Assembly (NCBI GenBank): GCA_025965815.1 | Contig: JAOPWF010000044.1 | Location: 1-10,638, forward strand | Direction of reading: 5' to 3' | From: Mycobacterium sp. | GTDB lineage: Bacteria; Actinomycetota; Actinomycetes; Mycobacteriales; Mycobacteriaceae | DNA: 10,638 nt | Part shown: one piece after another, positions 10,343-10,638 of the stretch | How the letters are laid out: the number at the start of each line of letters is the position of its first letter | How positions within the stretch are numbered: position 1 is the stretch's first letter | Program-made: the position numbers and the translations under genes | The notes under the pieces: model-generated | Database searches by the model: none | The model's input: the letters and a program-made list of their open reading frames with translations, nothing else | Told to the model about the DNA's origin: nothing

Positions 10343-10638
10343 ATGACGATCGCTGAGACGGTGGGGCCACTGGTTCGCGCCGTTGTGGGTCCGGATGTTC
10401 CTGTCAAGATCAGATGCTGGGACGGCAGCCGGTCGGGACCTGCGTCCGCGCAGTGGCAGTTCAACCTCGTCAATCGCAGGGGTCTGCGGCGGCTGCTGTG
10501 GGCTCCGAACGAGCTCGGCTTCGCGCGAGCTTATGTATCAGGGGACATCGACATCGAGGGAGACCTGCTCGCCGGCCTGGATGTTCTGGAGCAGATGTCT
10601 GACCCGAGCCGCGGTCCCGGTGTACGCACCGACGGCGA
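10343..10638 (+). CDS. Cyclopropane-fatty-acyl-phospholipid synthase-like methyltransferase, 5' part
   Basis: The window ends inside this gene, so 98 codons are visible. Starting at ATG 10343 (strong ribosome site) the protein reads MTIAETVGPLVRAVVG, then VPVKIRCWDGS (an SCP2-like strand found at the front of such enzymes), then LVNRRGLRRLLWAPNELGFARAY and SGDIDIEGDLLAGLDVL. The pattern of a polar lead, a DGS turn, a pair-rich R-R-L-L-x-x-P-x-x-x-x-G-x-A-Y-x-x-G-D stretch and ID-EGDL matches the N-terminal domain of CFA synthase/UfaA1-type proteins, which methylate or cyclopropanate unsaturated lipid chains with SAM at the membrane. The catalytic SAM domain lies beyond the window. It follows a 285-base gap with possible leader structure. 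Confidence 0.75.
   Translation, partial: MTIAETVGPLVRAVVGPDVPVKIRCWDGSRSGPASAQWQFNLVNRRGLRRLLWAPNELGFARAYVSGDIDIEGDLLAGLDVLEQMSDPSRGPGVRTDG

Overview
The window looks like a chromosomal segment of a mycobacterium (Mycobacterium/Mycolicibacterium). GC is high throughout. The left two thirds follow, gene for gene and strand for strand, the M. tuberculosis order pknG - glnH - glnX (reverse strand), mutT3 (forward), thiE (reverse), thiO - thiS - thiG (forward). The species cannot be fixed from sequence alone.

Layout. Positions 1-2845 (reverse) hold the amino-acid-sensing set glnX > glnH > pknG, with genes joined by one-base stop/start overlaps. Only the 5' part of pknG is inside the window, and an in-frame TGA interrupts it at the start of the kinase domain. 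Positions 2979-3479 (forward) are a mutT3-type Nudix hydrolase, overlapping tail to tail with thiE (reverse, 3454-4122). A TPP riboswitch (about 4153-4243) lies directly before thiO > thiS > thiG > an SGNH/GDSL hydrolase (4251-7081), a chain of overlapping genes. The chain runs into the wreck of an ABC transporter (7078-7632).

From about 7080 on, the Mtb-like order is lost and decay is common. There is an ABC ATPase with internal deletion and repeated frameshifts, the last residues of its permease, the C-terminal stub of a SAM methyltransferase (8460-8729) and a broken hemophore-like secreted protein (9773-10057). An APH-type kinase (8785-9678) keeps its full length but has lost two metal-binding residues. 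One apparently healthy class I methyltransferase (7645-8391, reverse) sits among them. The window ends inside a cyclopropane-fatty-acid-synthase-like gene (10343 on, forward). It is preceded by a leader with nested inverted repeats that could fold around or compete with its Shine-Dalgarno sequence.

How the genes work together. GlnH (lipoprotein) and GlnX (membrane) pass amino-acid availability to PknG in known mycobacteria. ThiO makes the glycine imine, ThiS carries sulfur, ThiG builds the thiazole and ThiE joins thiazole to pyrimidine. The riboswitch shuts the thiO chain when thiamin diphosphate is plentiful. No wholly new multi-gene system is evident. The items most worth checking are the pknG stop codon, the structured leader before the cfa-like gene, the kinase without its metal ligands, and a palindrome-bearing in-frame insertion in thiG.
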